The translations under genes and the position numbers were made by a program. 64,000 bases of DNA from Leptotrichia buccalis C-1013-b (GTDB taxonomy: Bacteria; Fusobacteriota; Fusobacteriia; Fusobacteriales; Leptotrichiaceae). The stretch spans positions 744,001-808,000 of the forward strand of contig NC_013192.1 in the NCBI RefSeq assembly GCF_000023905.1. Direction: 5' to 3'. Below the pieces are notes generated by a model. The model had not been told where the DNA came from. It worked only from the letters and a program-made list of their open reading frames with translations, and searched no databases. Of the stretch, positions 34,767 through 43,009 are shown one piece after another. Within the stretch, counting starts at the first letter, position 1. Each line of letters starts with the position of its first letter.

Positions 34767-35606
34767 TTAATGAACAACTTTTTTTAGTTGGCTCTTATGT
34801 ACAAATCCCCTAAATTCAGTAACCTTATAATTTTCATCAGGATTTGTCGAATGCTCATCTATATAAACATAATACCAGTCACCATTTGCCATAATATACT
34901 TCACAGTTTCCTTATTTTCCAGTTTTGTAACAATTTTTGAATTTGTACTTGGTTTTTCACGCATATTCGCATATCCATCCTTTGAATTTACTTCATACCA
35001 CTTTATATCATTTTCATCTAAAATTGCATCATCATCCAAATCATGGAATTCATCTAATTTTTTCACTTTAAGTTTTGTAATTTTTGATTTCGCACCGTCA
35101 ATTTTCTTTATGTCAGTAACTTGAGCATAAACTGTTGTAAAATCACATTCTGTATAAGGTGTTACTTTTTTTATTATAACTTTTACTGGAGACTGCATTT
35201 CCCCTTTTTTAATTTTTTCCATTTTCTCAAATTCTTCTGGAAAAGTTTTTTTTAATATTTCAACTTTAGCTTTTTCTTCTTCATCGAATTCCTTATCATA
35301 ATCCTTATTCTTATCCCAATTATAAAAATCAAAATCCCTAGGTAGTAAGATTATCGCTTTTCCATTCACAATAGCCTTATTATTAGGATAAAATAGCATT
35401 TGTCCATATCCTGGTGATGAACAAGGCACATTCGGATCACTTCTGTCCCAACTAATTTTAAAGGTACCCTTTAAATTCAAAATTACTCCGTCATCAGTCA
35501 AAATCATCTCATCAGATTTTTTACTTTGTCCAAAAGAAAATACAGAAATTAAGAGAAAAAAACAACAAAAAAACAAATTTCTAAATTTAAAATTTTTAGG
35601 TTTCAT
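34767..35606 (-). CDS. Secreted protein with C-terminal SH3 domain
   Basis: 279 residues. A signal peptide (FFCCFFLLISVFSFGQ, about 10-26) marks export. The middle is charged and has no family I can name (SKSDEMILTDDGVILNLKGTFKISWDRSDPNVP, then a Lys/Glu-rich stretch). The C-terminal part, about 205-279, is a bacterial SH3 domain: WYEVNSKDGYANMREKPSTNSKIVTKLENKETVKYI, then DWYYVYI and RGFVHKSQL. SH3b domains bind peptidoglycan or partner proteins in the envelope. It starts 33 bp after deoC ends. The TCAC-flanked ribosome site AGGTGAG lies before the ATG. Confidence 0.78.
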   Translation of the reverse strand: MKPKNFKFRNLFFCCFFLLISVFSFGQSKKSDEMILTDDGVILNLKGTFKISWDRSDPNVPCSSPGYGQMLFYPNNKAIVNGKAIILLPRDFDFYNWDKNKDYDKEFDEEEKAKVEILKKTFPEEFEKMEKIKKGEMQSPVKVIIKKVTPYTECDFTTVYAQVTDIKKIDGAKSKITKLKVKKLDEFHDLDDDAILDENDIKWYEVNSKDGYANMREKPSTNSKIVTKLENKETVKYIMANGDWYYVYIDEHSTNPDENYKVTEFRGFVHKSQLKKVVH

Positions 35607-35639
35607 AAAATGCTCACCTCTACTTTTTATTTAATAAAA

Positions 35640-36314
35640 TTAATATCCAGTTTTTTCACTTTCCAGTCCAGTTACAATCGCAATTCCAGAACTTGTTCCC
35701 AGTCTTGTTGCTCCCAGTTCAATATATTTTTTCGCAGTTTCAAAGTCCTTTACTCCTCCGCTGGCTTTTACTTGTGCCTTATCTCCCATAGTTTTTTTCA
35801 TAAGTGCCACATCTTCAAATGTCGCTCCTCCTACTCCAAATCCTGTCGAAGTTTTTACAAAATCTGCATTTGCATTAACTGACAATTCACACGCTTTCAC
35901 TTTTTCCTCATCAGTCAAATAGCAAGTTTCAATTATTACCTTTAAAACATTGCTTCCAATCGCCTCTTTTATTTTTCTAATTTCGTTTTCCACTAAATCA
36001 TAGTCTTTGTCCTTCAATGCTCCAATATTAATAACCATGTCAATTTCCGAAGCACCGTCTTCAATAGCCTTTTTCGCTTCAAATACCTTCACATCAGTCG
36101 CCATCGCTCCCAAAGGAAACCCAACTACTGCCGCAACCTTCACATTACTATCCTTAACTTGACTAAAAGCATATTTCACATTCGCTCCATTTACACAAAC
36201 TGAATAAAACCCGTATTCTTTTGCTTCATCACATAGTTTTTTTACATTTTCCTTTGTAGCTGTTGCTTTCAAAATTGTATGATCAATAAATTTGTTTATT
36301 TTCATCATTACCAT
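35640..36314 (-). CDS. deoC: Deoxyribose-phosphate aldolase
   Basis: 224 residues. Splits 2-deoxyribose-5-phosphate to glyceraldehyde-3-phosphate and acetaldehyde in deoxynucleoside catabolism. Motifs: FIDHTILKATATKENVKKLC, SVCVNGANVKYA, VAAVVGFPLGAM, EIDMVINIGALKDKDYD, VIIETCYLTDEEK, DFVKTSTGFGVGGATFEDVALMKK (Schiff-base Lys in VKTSTGFG) and VKASGGVKDFETA. The start at 36314 has AAGGAAGGG close by; the ATG at 36305 (MKINKF) is also possible. It lies downstream of a GntR regulator. deoB is elsewhere in the window, at 54825. Confidence 0.96.
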   Translation of the reverse strand: MVMMKINKFIDHTILKATATKENVKKLCDEAKEYGFYSVCVNGANVKYAFSQVKDSNVKVAAVVGFPLGAMATDVKVFEAKKAIEDGASEIDMVINIGALKDKDYDLVENEIRKIKEAIGSNVLKVIIETCYLTDEEKVKACELSVNANADFVKTSTGFGVGGATFEDVALMKKTMGDKAQVKASGGVKDFETAKKYIELGATRLGTSSGIAIVTGLESEKTGY

Positions 36315-36385
36315 TCCCTTCCTTGATTTATTGTTTATTATTTTTATTCTACTATAAGTATACCGAGTTTTTTCCCTTTTAGCAA

Positions 36386-37093
36386 CTATCTTTTAGCAAT
36401 TGCAGTAAAAGTAAATTTATCAGGATGATAAGTTATTGTTTCGTATTGGAAAAGATTTCCGTTAGATAAGTAGGCGTAAGTTTCAATAACTACAACTCTG
36501 TCAATATTTTCCAGATTTATATACCGTCTTTCCTCATCTGTTGCATTTCTGAACTTTATTTCCCGTCTTGAATACGATATTTTTAAGTTTAGTTCATTTT
36601 CCAGATATTCATAAATAGACTTGCTGGCTATTTCATCATTCAGATAAGTTACTATTTTTCTATCAAAATATGATGTAGCATACTGCACAACTTCGCCATC
36701 CAAAGAATAAGTACGGACAACCTTGTAAAAATCAGCCGTTTTAGAAACATTAAATTTTTCCATCAGTTCCTCGAGACCTTGTACTATATATAGACTAACT
36801 AAATTTGCCTTGACATCTATATTTTTTATCTTATTCAGTTCCTGAAATGTCTGTATTGAAGTAAGCGAAATATTTTTCAAATCCCCTTTTTCCAGCACAA
36901 TCGACTTTTTCCCCTTTATTTTTTGAATATATCCCTCAGACTCCAATAATGCAAGTGCCTTTCTCACAGTAAGTACCGAACAGGAATAATCTATTGCCAA
37001 ATCAGCCTCACTTTTTAGATAGTCTTTTGACTTTAATTTTCCATCTTTTATTTGTTTTTTTATATTTTTATAAACTTCCTTATATTTACTCAT
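36386..37093 (-). CDS. GntR/HutC-family transcriptional regulator
   Basis: 235 residues from ATG 37093. A longer frame reaches 37156, but the gene's own TTGTTA-17-TATAAT promoter lies at 37152-37124, so the longer start would be upstream of transcription. N-terminal winged helix: SKYKEVYKNIKKQIKDGKLKSKDYLKSEADLAIDYSCSVLTVRKALALLESEGYIQKIKGKKSIVL. The C-terminal UTRA domain (about 85-235, FYKVVRTYSLDGEVVQYATSYFDRKIV) binds a small effector, often a sugar phosphate. Likely targets are deoC downstream and the divergent SDR gene; this is inference from position and the inverted repeat between the promoters. Confidence 0.88.
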   Translation of the reverse strand: MSKYKEVYKNIKKQIKDGKLKSKDYLKSEADLAIDYSCSVLTVRKALALLESEGYIQKIKGKKSIVLEKGDLKNISLTSIQTFQELNKIKNIDVKANLVSLYIVQGLEELMEKFNVSKTADFYKVVRTYSLDGEVVQYATSYFDRKIVTYLNDEIASKSIYEYLENELNLKISYSRREIKFRNATDEERRYINLENIDRVVVIETYAYLSNGNLFQYETITYHPDKFTFTAIAKR

Positions 37094-37123
37094 TTCACAA
37101 TACCTTTCCATAGTAATTAATAT

Positions 37124-37152
37124 ATTATACTTTAATTTATTTAAAATAACAA
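37124..37152 (-). promoter_or_regulatory. Promoter of the GntR-family gene (minus strand)
   Basis: Reading the minus strand: TTGTTA, a 17-nt spacer and TATAAT. It puts the transcript start about 25 nt before ATG 37093. Confidence 0.65.
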
Positions 37153-37159
37153 CCACAAT

Positions 37160-37217
37160 ATATCTTTTTTATTTTCCAAAACATCTATATATATGTATTG
37201 ACTTTTTAAAAAGATAT
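37160..37217. promoter_or_regulatory. Inverted repeat between divergent promoters, candidate operator
   Basis: ATATCTTTTT (37160-37169) and AAAAAGATAT (37208-37217) are perfect 10-bp inverted arms. The left arm abuts the GntR-gene -35 and the right arm fills the SDR spacer. A second palindrome, ACAT(CTATATAT)ATGT, lies between them. Operator function for the GntR protein is inferred. Confidence 0.4.
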
Positions 37218-37225
37218 GTTATAAT
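37198..37225 (+). promoter_or_regulatory. Promoter of the SDR gene
   Basis: TTGACT, a 16-nt spacer and TATAAT with TGT before it (extended -10). Strong match. Confidence 0.75.
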
Positions 37226-37268
37226 AAGTTTGTAAGAAAAATTAATTACTTAAAGGAGATGATTTAAA

Positions 37269-38012
37269 ATGGCTGTTAAAAACAAAGTCGTTATCGTTAC
37301 AGGAGCTTCTTCAGGAATCGGAAAAGCTACTGCAAAATTATTAGGGGAAAGTGGAGCAAAAGTCGTACTTGCTGCAAGAGATGAGGAAAAATTACAGCAA
37401 GTTGTTGCTGAAATAAAGGAAAAAGGAGGAGAAGCCACTTACAAAGTGACAGATGTGTCAAAAAGAGAGGAAGTAAAAGCATTGGTTGATTTTACAATTT
37501 CTAAATATGGAAAAATAGATGTTATTTTCAATAATGCAGGATTAATGCCAAATGCACCATTGTCTGAACTAAAGAATAGCGAATGGGACGAGATGATTGA
37601 TGTAAATTTAAAAGGTGTCCTAAACGGCATAGAAGCTGTACTTCCACATTTTATCAAGCAAAAATCTGGACATGTTATTAGCACATCTTCTGTTGCTGGA
37701 CTAAACACATATCTTGGAGCAGGAGTATACTGTGCCACAAAACACGGTGTAAAAGCACTAATGGAAGTACTAAGAAAAGAAAGTGCCAATGAAAAAATGA
37801 ATGTCCGTACAACAACTTTATATTTAGGAGCATTCAGAACTGAACTTGCAACACGTATCACAAATAAAGCAATTAAGGAAAGAATTGAATCTCTTTACGA
37901 CACAATTGGAGCAGATCCTATAATAGTTGCCGAAGCTGTAAAATTTGCCATTGATTTGCCTGAAGAAGTGAGTATGAATGAAATTACGCTTTATCCGACA
38001 GCGCAATTATAA
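37269..38012 (+). CDS. Short-chain dehydrogenase/reductase, NADP(H)-type
   Basis: 247 residues, classical SDR. Cofactor motif TGASSGIGKAT (about 11-21) with Arg in AARDEEKLQQVV favouring NADP; NNAGLMPNAPL; catalytic Ser in STSSVAGL and Tyr154/Lys158 in YCATKHG. The tail (LYPTAQL) matches the group often annotated as clavaldehyde dehydrogenase-like or YdfG-like oxidoreductases. Substrate unknown. It has a strong extended promoter, and AAAGGAGATG precedes the start. Divergent to the GntR regulator, which may control it. Confidence 0.92.
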   Translation: MAVKNKVVIVTGASSGIGKATAKLLGESGAKVVLAARDEEKLQQVVAEIKEKGGEATYKVTDVSKREEVKALVDFTISKYGKIDVIFNNAGLMPNAPLSELKNSEWDEMIDVNLKGVLNGIEAVLPHFIKQKSGHVISTSSVAGLNTYLGAGVYCATKHGVKALMEVLRKESANEKMNVRTTTLYLGAFRTELATRITNKAIKERIESLYDTIGADPIIVAEAVKFAIDLPEEVSMNEITLYPTAQL

Positions 38013-38037
38013 ATTTATTTAAACTTTCCTAAAAAGA

Positions 38038-38125
38038 TACTTTGATTGACAAAGTTATTTGTTTCGATTTAATTTAAAATATTTCTTAAAAATATGCTGT
38101 AAAATATGTTATCATTTTATTTAAA
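38038..38125 (+). repeat. Duplicated promoter segment, orphan copy
   Basis: About 88 bp closely similar to 40962-41047, the fabV promoter region: both begin TACTTTGATT, share ATTTAAAATA and end AAAATATGTTATCATTTTAT. Here no coding sequence follows. Confidence 0.75.
38086..38115 (+). promoter_or_regulatory. Orphan promoter within the duplicated segment
   Basis: TTAAAA, an 18-nt spacer and TATCAT with TGT before it. It aligns position for position with the fabV promoter (TTGAAA-18-TATCAT). The -35 is weaker by one base. Confidence 0.5.
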
Positions 38126-38234
38126 TGTACAGTTTTTAAAAAAATTAGACTATCTTGGTTTAAAATGAATATTATTCTTTGAACTGCACCTCTAATCTTG
38201 TTTGTGTCCAAAATTTTGGGTGCAGTTTATTTTT
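38122..38234 (+). ncRNA. Candidate small RNA of about 110 nt
   Basis: The interval from the expected start of the orphan promoter to the terminator at 38182-38234 has no reading frame with a ribosome site. Together they would give a short transcript ending in a strong hairpin. Alternatively the terminator simply serves the SDR gene and the promoter copy is silent. Nothing else is recognisable in the 348-bp gap to 38360. Confidence 0.4.
38182..38234 (+). terminator. GC-containing terminator hairpin
   Basis: AACTGCACC pairs perfectly with GGTGCAGTT, followed by TATTTTT. It serves either the SDR gene or the candidate small RNA. Confidence 0.78.
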
Positions 38235-38360
38235 GTCAACATTTTATTTAATTTTACAATAAGATTTTCCTTACAGATTTTTCCTATAAGTAAACAAATT
38301 ATATAACAAAATTTTAAAATTGTGAGAAAAATTTTCTTGGTTTTACACTACATTTAGATT

Positions 38361-39266
38361 CTACAAAAATTTATCTTTCAAATATTTCCATAAAACTACC
38401 ATCAACACCACCATTATTACAAAAATTATTCCCAAAGCAGAAAATCCTGTTTCTTGAAGTGGTAATTTCACATTCATTCCATAAAATCCAAAAATCATAT
38501 TTGGAACGGTAATCAATATCGTTACTGCCGCCAAAAGTTTCATTGTTATATTCATATTATTGCCAATATATGATGAATATGTTTCTCTCGTTGTCTTACA
38601 GATTTCACAGTACGAAGAAGATAAATCAAGTGTAAAGTTTATTTCTTGCAAAATTCTTGTCATATATTCTTCATATTGCTCAAATTGTTCATCCTCCTTT
38701 AAATTTTCAACAACATAATCCAAGTTTCTCAATGCAATATTATAAACATAAAAGCCTTGCTCCACTTCTGAAAGCGAAATCAATTTCTCATTACTTTGTT
38801 TCTCTCTTAAAACCGTTTCTATCTTATCGTGCTCTCCAATCAGAATCCGAACATATTTATACAGACTTTGAGAAATTTTATGAAGCATATTTAGAAAAAA
38901 ACGATTTTCCTCAAGAACTTCATTTCTTAACTTGACATATTCTTCAACAAATTCATAAAAATCGTTGTAATAATCATCGTCTAAAATAACAATCTTGTCT
39001 TCTTTCAAAAAAATTACAATTGGATTAATTTCATAAGATGTAAATTCTTTATCTTTTGTAGATTTTTTTACAGTTGGATAATATAATTTATAAATTTCCC
39101 AATCCGATTTTGAAATTCTTGGAGTAAAAATTTCCTCATCAATAACATTCTTTATTTTGTCCTCTTCAATTTCCAATCTTTCAGATAAGACTTTATAATC
39201 TTCATCTTTCAAATTGTATACATAAGAAATAGTTTTCCCGCTTTTCGTATTTATTCTTTTTATCAT
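38361..39266 (-). CDS. corA: CorA-family divalent cation transporter
   Basis: 301 residues. The N-terminal two-thirds form the cytoplasmic funnel (charged, coiled). Two C-terminal transmembrane helices (about 242-262 and 275-295) flank the family signature GMN at 263-265, in FGFYGMNVKLPLQETG. The family carries Mg, Co or Ni as a pentamer; the loop after GMN lacks the MPEL of classical CorA, so selectivity is uncertain. The ribosome site is AGGAAAGG. It lies 54 bp downstream of the flotillin gene and is probably in the same transcript. Confidence 0.92.
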   Translation of the reverse strand: MIKRINTKSGKTISYVYNLKDEDYKVLSERLEIEEDKIKNVIDEEIFTPRISKSDWEIYKLYYPTVKKSTKDKEFTSYEINPIVIFLKEDKIVILDDDYYNDFYEFVEEYVKLRNEVLEENRFFLNMLHKISQSLYKYVRILIGEHDKIETVLREKQSNEKLISLSEVEQGFYVYNIALRNLDYVVENLKEDEQFEQYEEYMTRILQEINFTLDLSSSYCEICKTTRETYSSYIGNNMNITMKLLAAVTILITVPNMIFGFYGMNVKLPLQETGFSALGIIFVIMVVLMVVLWKYLKDKFL

Positions 39267-39320
39267 AATTACCTTTCCTAAACGTCTATTTTCCCTCTAA
39301 AGTCAATAGTCATTCCCATT

Positions 39321-40886
39321 TTACTTACCTCCATTTTTCTTATCAACATTTTCTTTATTACTTAGTATTTCTTCTTCTTTTCCATCAGTACTCTTACTGT
39401 TAATATTATCCAGAACTTTTCCACCTAAAAATCCTGCGAGTAACGATTTTATATCAATTCCCGCTCCATCAGAAATTCCATCGTTAATTTTTCCAATACT
39501 TTGAGTAATGTCAGAAATTAATTTGTTCGTATTTCCATCTCCATACATTGTTATTTTGTCAATATTGTGTAATGGTGCCGCCACATTTTTTGCAACTTCA
39601 GGGAGTGCTTTAAAATACATTTCTGCAACAGCCGCTTCTCCGTATTTTTTCATTGCTTCTGCCTTTTTGTCAAGTCCTTCCGCTTCCGCAAGCAATGTTT
39701 CTTTTTTACCTCTGGCTTCTGCTAGTAGCATTTTTTCTTTTGCTTGTGCTTCTGCATTTCCTCTAGCTTCAATTCCTTCTGCCTCTGCAAGCATTTTTAA
39801 TTTTATCGCATTTGCTTCTGCCTCTGCCTGTATTTTCTGAGCCTCTGCTTCTGCCAAAGCCTGCAATTTTATTCCTTCGGCTTGTTTCTGTCTTTTATAG
39901 AGTTCAGCATCTGCATGCTTTTGCTCTTCAACCAGTCTTGCTTCCGCTTCTTTTGTCATATTGTACAATTTTGCATCAGCTTTAATTTGCTGGTCAATTT
40001 TAATTTCAGATTCTAATTTTGCTTTATTTGCACGAATTGCCTGGTCTTGCTGAGTAAAATTCGCATCTCCAATTACTTCTTCGTATTCTTTACGATTTTT
40101 TTCCTTTTGAATATCATAAGTTATATCTGCAAGAGCCTGTTTCGTATCACTTTCAATTTTTAAATCTGCTTGCTTAATTTTTAAGGCATTTTGTTTTTCA
40201 GCAATTTCTTCTTCAGTTTTTATTTCAATGTCTTGTGCTTCTTTATAAGCCTGCGCTTTTGCAATCGCAACTTCTTTTTCTGAATTTGCCTTCGCAATGC
40301 TTGCATCTTTTGATATTCTACTTGTATTTTCAATTCCCAGATTATCAATAACTCCCTTTTCATCAGTAAAAGACTGCACATTAAACGATTTTAGCTCAAG
40401 TCCCATTTTTCTCAAGTCATCAATTACATTTTCTTCAACTTTTTGATTAAAAACTTTCCGATTTTGAACCATATCCTTTAAATTCATTTGTCCAATAATT
40501 TCCCGAAGATTACCTTCCAGCACATCTTTTATCGCATTACTCATATACTCGTGATTCTTATTTAAAAAGTTTTTACTTGCAATTAGCATTATATCTTGTG
40601 TTGTTCCCACTTGTAATTTCACAATCGCATCTGCTTTTATATTAATAAAATCATTCGTTGGAACAAACTGTTTCGTATCAACATCAACCGAAAACACTGC
40701 CAAATCAAGATAATCAACCCTTTCAAATGCTCTCACATAAAATGCAAGCCGTCCACTGACCATCCTCTTTCTAAATCCCGAAATAAATGCCATTTTATCA
40801 TTTGGTACTCTCACGTATGCAAATAATGACAAAATAATTCCTAAAACAACAATAACAATAATTCCATAAACTACAACTGCTGCCAT
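39321..40886 (-). CDS. floT: Flotillin-family (SPFH) membrane scaffold protein
   Basis: 521 residues. One N-terminal membrane segment (about 5-25, VVYGIIVIVVLGIILSLFAYV) leads to an SPFH/PHB domain (about 30-190, VPNDKMAFISGFRKRMVSGRLAFYV). A very long Ala/Glu/Lys coiled coil with repeated AEAEAQKIQAEAEANAIKLKMLAEAEG heptads follows (about 200-440). A flotillin C-terminal region (EMYFKALPEVAKNVAAPLHNIDKITMYG) precedes a charged tail. Flotillins organise membrane microdomains. The common companion NfeD protein is not adjacent. AAGGAG precedes the ATG. Confidence 0.92.
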   Translation of the reverse strand: MAAVVVYGIIVIVVLGIILSLFAYVRVPNDKMAFISGFRKRMVSGRLAFYVRAFERVDYLDLAVFSVDVDTKQFVPTNDFINIKADAIVKLQVGTTQDIMLIASKNFLNKNHEYMSNAIKDVLEGNLREIIGQMNLKDMVQNRKVFNQKVEENVIDDLRKMGLELKSFNVQSFTDEKGVIDNLGIENTSRISKDASIAKANSEKEVAIAKAQAYKEAQDIEIKTEEEIAEKQNALKIKQADLKIESDTKQALADITYDIQKEKNRKEYEEVIGDANFTQQDQAIRANKAKLESEIKIDQQIKADAKLYNMTKEAEARLVEEQKHADAELYKRQKQAEGIKLQALAEAEAQKIQAEAEANAIKLKMLAEAEGIEARGNAEAQAKEKMLLAEARGKKETLLAEAEGLDKKAEAMKKYGEAAVAEMYFKALPEVAKNVAAPLHNIDKITMYGDGNTNKLISDITQSIGKINDGISDGAGIDIKSLLAGFLGGKVLDNINSKSTDGKEEEILSNKENVDKKNGGK

Positions 40887-40921
40887 TTTTCTACTCCTTC
40901 TCTAATTTTATTTCTATATTA

Positions 40922-40949
40922 ATTTTACCACATAATTTTTTTTAATCAA
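40922..40949 (-). promoter_or_regulatory. Promoter of the flotillin-corA transcript (minus strand)
   Basis: On the minus strand: TTGATT, a 16-nt spacer and TAAAAT, about 35 bp before the flotillin start. Confidence 0.6.
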
Positions 40950-40961
40950 TATTTCCAAAAT

Positions 40962-41047
40962 TACTTTGATTATCAAAATTATTTATTTTTATTTGATTTA
41001 AAATAATTCTTGAAAAAAAGACTTAAAATATGTTATCATTTTATGTA
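40962..41047 (+). repeat. Duplicated promoter segment, fabV copy
   Basis: Partner of the orphan copy at 38038-38125. Substitutions are scattered, and the promoter boxes are kept. Confidence 0.75.
41010..41039 (+). promoter_or_regulatory. Promoter of fabV
   Basis: TTGAAA, an 18-nt spacer and TATCAT with TGT before it. Confidence 0.6.
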
Positions 41048-41105
41048 TGTAATTTAAAAAAAATAAAACAATTATTAATATATAATTTTAGGAGGAAAAG
41101 AAAAA

Positions 41106-42299
41106 ATGGTTATAAAACCTAGATTAAAAGGTGGTTTAGCACTTACGAATCATCCAATTGGAGCAAAAGAATTTGTAAAAAGGCAAATTGATTATGTAAA
41201 ATCCCAAGACAAATATGAAGGACCAAAAAAAGTATTAATTATTGGATCTTCATCTGGTTATGGACTTGCAACAAGAATTTCACTGGCATTTGGTGCTGGA
41301 GCGGAAACTATTGGAGTTGCTTTTGAAAAAGGTGTGGAAGGAAAAAGAGTTGGTTCTGCTGGTTGGTGGAATACAATTGCCTTTAATGAAGCTGCTGAAA
41401 AAGAAGGCTTAGTTTCTAAAAATTTCATTGGGGATGCTTTTTCAATGGAAATGAAAGATGATGTAATAAAATTCATCAAAGAAGAATTTGGAGGAAAAAT
41501 TGATTTATTAATTTACAGCTTGGCAAGTGGTGTAAGAACTGATCCTATTGATGGTATAACTTATCGTTCAGCACTAAAATCTACAACAAAAGAAATTACA
41601 GGACCAACTATTAATTTTGAAAAAGAAACTATGGAAGAAACAACAATGGGCGTTGCAACTCCAGAAGAAATTAAAAGTACTGTAAAAGTTATGGGTGGAG
41701 AAGACTGGAAATTATGGATTGAAGCACTTGACAAAGGTGGCGTTCTTTCTGAAGGATTCAAAACAGTAGCTTACTCATATTTAGGACCAAAAGTAACTTA
41801 CGGAATTTACAAGGAAGGTACAATTGGAGCTGCAAAAAGAGATCTGGAACATACTTCTGATATTTTAAATGACTTTTTAAAAGAAAAATATAACGGAGAA
41901 GCATACGTTTCACTAAGTAAAGCCCTAATGACAAGAGCAAGTGCAGTTATCCCTATTTTCCCATTATATGCAGCATTGCTTTATAAAGTAATGAAGGAAA
42001 AAGGTATCCATGAAGGAACAATTGAGCAAAAACACAGATTATTAACTCAAATGGTTTATGGAAACAATCCTGTAATTGATGAGGAAAGAAGACTACGTCC
42101 AGACAACTGGGAAATGCGTGAAGATGTTCAGGAAGAAGTGGAAGCGCTTTGGGACAAGGTTACTCCTGAGAACTTTAAGCAAATTAGTGATTACGCTGGA
42201 GCAAGAGCAGAATTTATGCAATTAAATGGATTTGATTTTGACAATGTTGATTATGACGCTGATGTTGATTTAGATGAATTGGCAAAATTAGTACCTTAA
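41106..42299 (+). CDS. fabV: Enoyl-ACP reductase FabV
   Basis: 397 residues. NADH-dependent reductase of the last step of fatty-acid elongation, of the FabV type that is naturally triclosan-tolerant. Motifs: VLIIGSSSGYGLATRISLAFGAGAETIGV (nucleotide binding, with the FabV-type spacing), SAGWWNTIAF and DLLIYSLASGVRTDP. The catalytic pair Tyr235 and Lys244 sits in LGPKVTYGIYKEGTIGAAKRDLE with exactly the Tyr-x8-Lys spacing of the family. An AGGAGG ribosome site precedes the ATG. No FabI or FabK is present in the window. Confidence 0.96.
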   Translation: MVIKPRLKGGLALTNHPIGAKEFVKRQIDYVKSQDKYEGPKKVLIIGSSSGYGLATRISLAFGAGAETIGVAFEKGVEGKRVGSAGWWNTIAFNEAAEKEGLVSKNFIGDAFSMEMKDDVIKFIKEEFGGKIDLLIYSLASGVRTDPIDGITYRSALKSTTKEITGPTINFEKETMEETTMGVATPEEIKSTVKVMGGEDWKLWIEALDKGGVLSEGFKTVAYSYLGPKVTYGIYKEGTIGAAKRDLEHTSDILNDFLKEKYNGEAYVSLSKALMTRASAVIPIFPLYAALLYKVMKEKGIHEGTIEQKHRLLTQMVYGNNPVIDEERRLRPDNWEMREDVQEEVEALWDKVTPENFKQISDYAGARAEFMQLNGFDFDNVDYDADVDLDELAKLVP

Positions 42300-42394
42300 T
42301 TAACTAAATTTAAAAATTATAACTATTTACTCAAATTTTAAATATTTAACTTTTATTAGTTTAATTTTGAAAAAATTCGAGTATTTCACAAAAT

Positions 42395-42453
42395 AAAAAG
42401 AACATACTTTTAAATTTTTTGATTACACAATTTAAATAGAATGTTCTTTTTTT
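42395..42453. terminator. Bidirectional terminator between fabV and the secreted protein gene
   Basis: AAAAAGAACAT and ATGTTCTTTTT form perfect arms, giving a T-run on either strand. A second AT-rich inverted repeat, ACTCAAATTTT/AAAATTCGAGT, lies just upstream (about 42329-42382). Confidence 0.75.
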
Positions 42454-42459
42454 ATATTT

Positions 42460-42891
42460 TTAATTTTCTTCTACAATTTTATGAGTTTCAAAAATTCTGT
42501 TCATTTCCTTTTTAAATGTTGGCGAACCTACCAAATCAAATTCTTTATCTGTTGGCTGTCTACATACTGCTGCATAGTAAAATTCGTGTATTTTATCTGT
42601 ACCGCCTTTTATATCTCTAAGTCCTGTTTTACCCAACATTCCATTAAAATTCTTAATTATTTCATGAATCTGATTAAGAGTATGTGGCATTTTTTTCCCG
42701 TCTTTTATATAGCTTTCTTCCATAATCAATGAACCAATTCCAGGACAAACTGCAACATTTTGCCCATCTTTATTATAAAACTTAATCCACTCTTCCTCAC
42801 TCATAAACAGCACACCTCTTTCATCTTTATAAGGTTCCGCTACTCCAAAAACGGAAAATGCCAATAGTCCCAATAAAATAAGTTTTTTCAT
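42460..42891 (-). CDS. Small secreted protein of unknown function
   Basis: 143 residues from ATG 42891, which follows AAAGGAGAG; an in-frame ATG 33 bases earlier lacks a site. A typical signal peptide (MKKLILLGLLAFSVFGVA, cleavage after VA) is followed by EPYKDERGVLFMSEEEWIKFYNKDGQNVAVCPGIGSLIMEE and a helical region. The mature protein has two Cys (AVCPG and AAVCRQP) that could form a disulfide in the periplasm. I do not recognise the family. It has a convergent position to fabV and shares its bidirectional terminator. Confidence 0.65.
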   Translation of the reverse strand: MKKLILLGLLAFSVFGVAEPYKDERGVLFMSEEEWIKFYNKDGQNVAVCPGIGSLIMEESYIKDGKKMPHTLNQIHEIIKNFNGMLGKTGLRDIKGGTDKIHEFYYAAVCRQPTDKEFDLVGSPTFKKEMNRIFETHKIVEEN

Positions 42892-43009
42892 ACCAATCTC
42901 TCCTTTTTTATTATTTTTAAACATAATTTAAATTCCCATTTCTAAACTAAGTATACCACATGTTATACAAAATTCAAAATAGTTAAAACCATCTTTTTTA
43001 ATAATTTTT

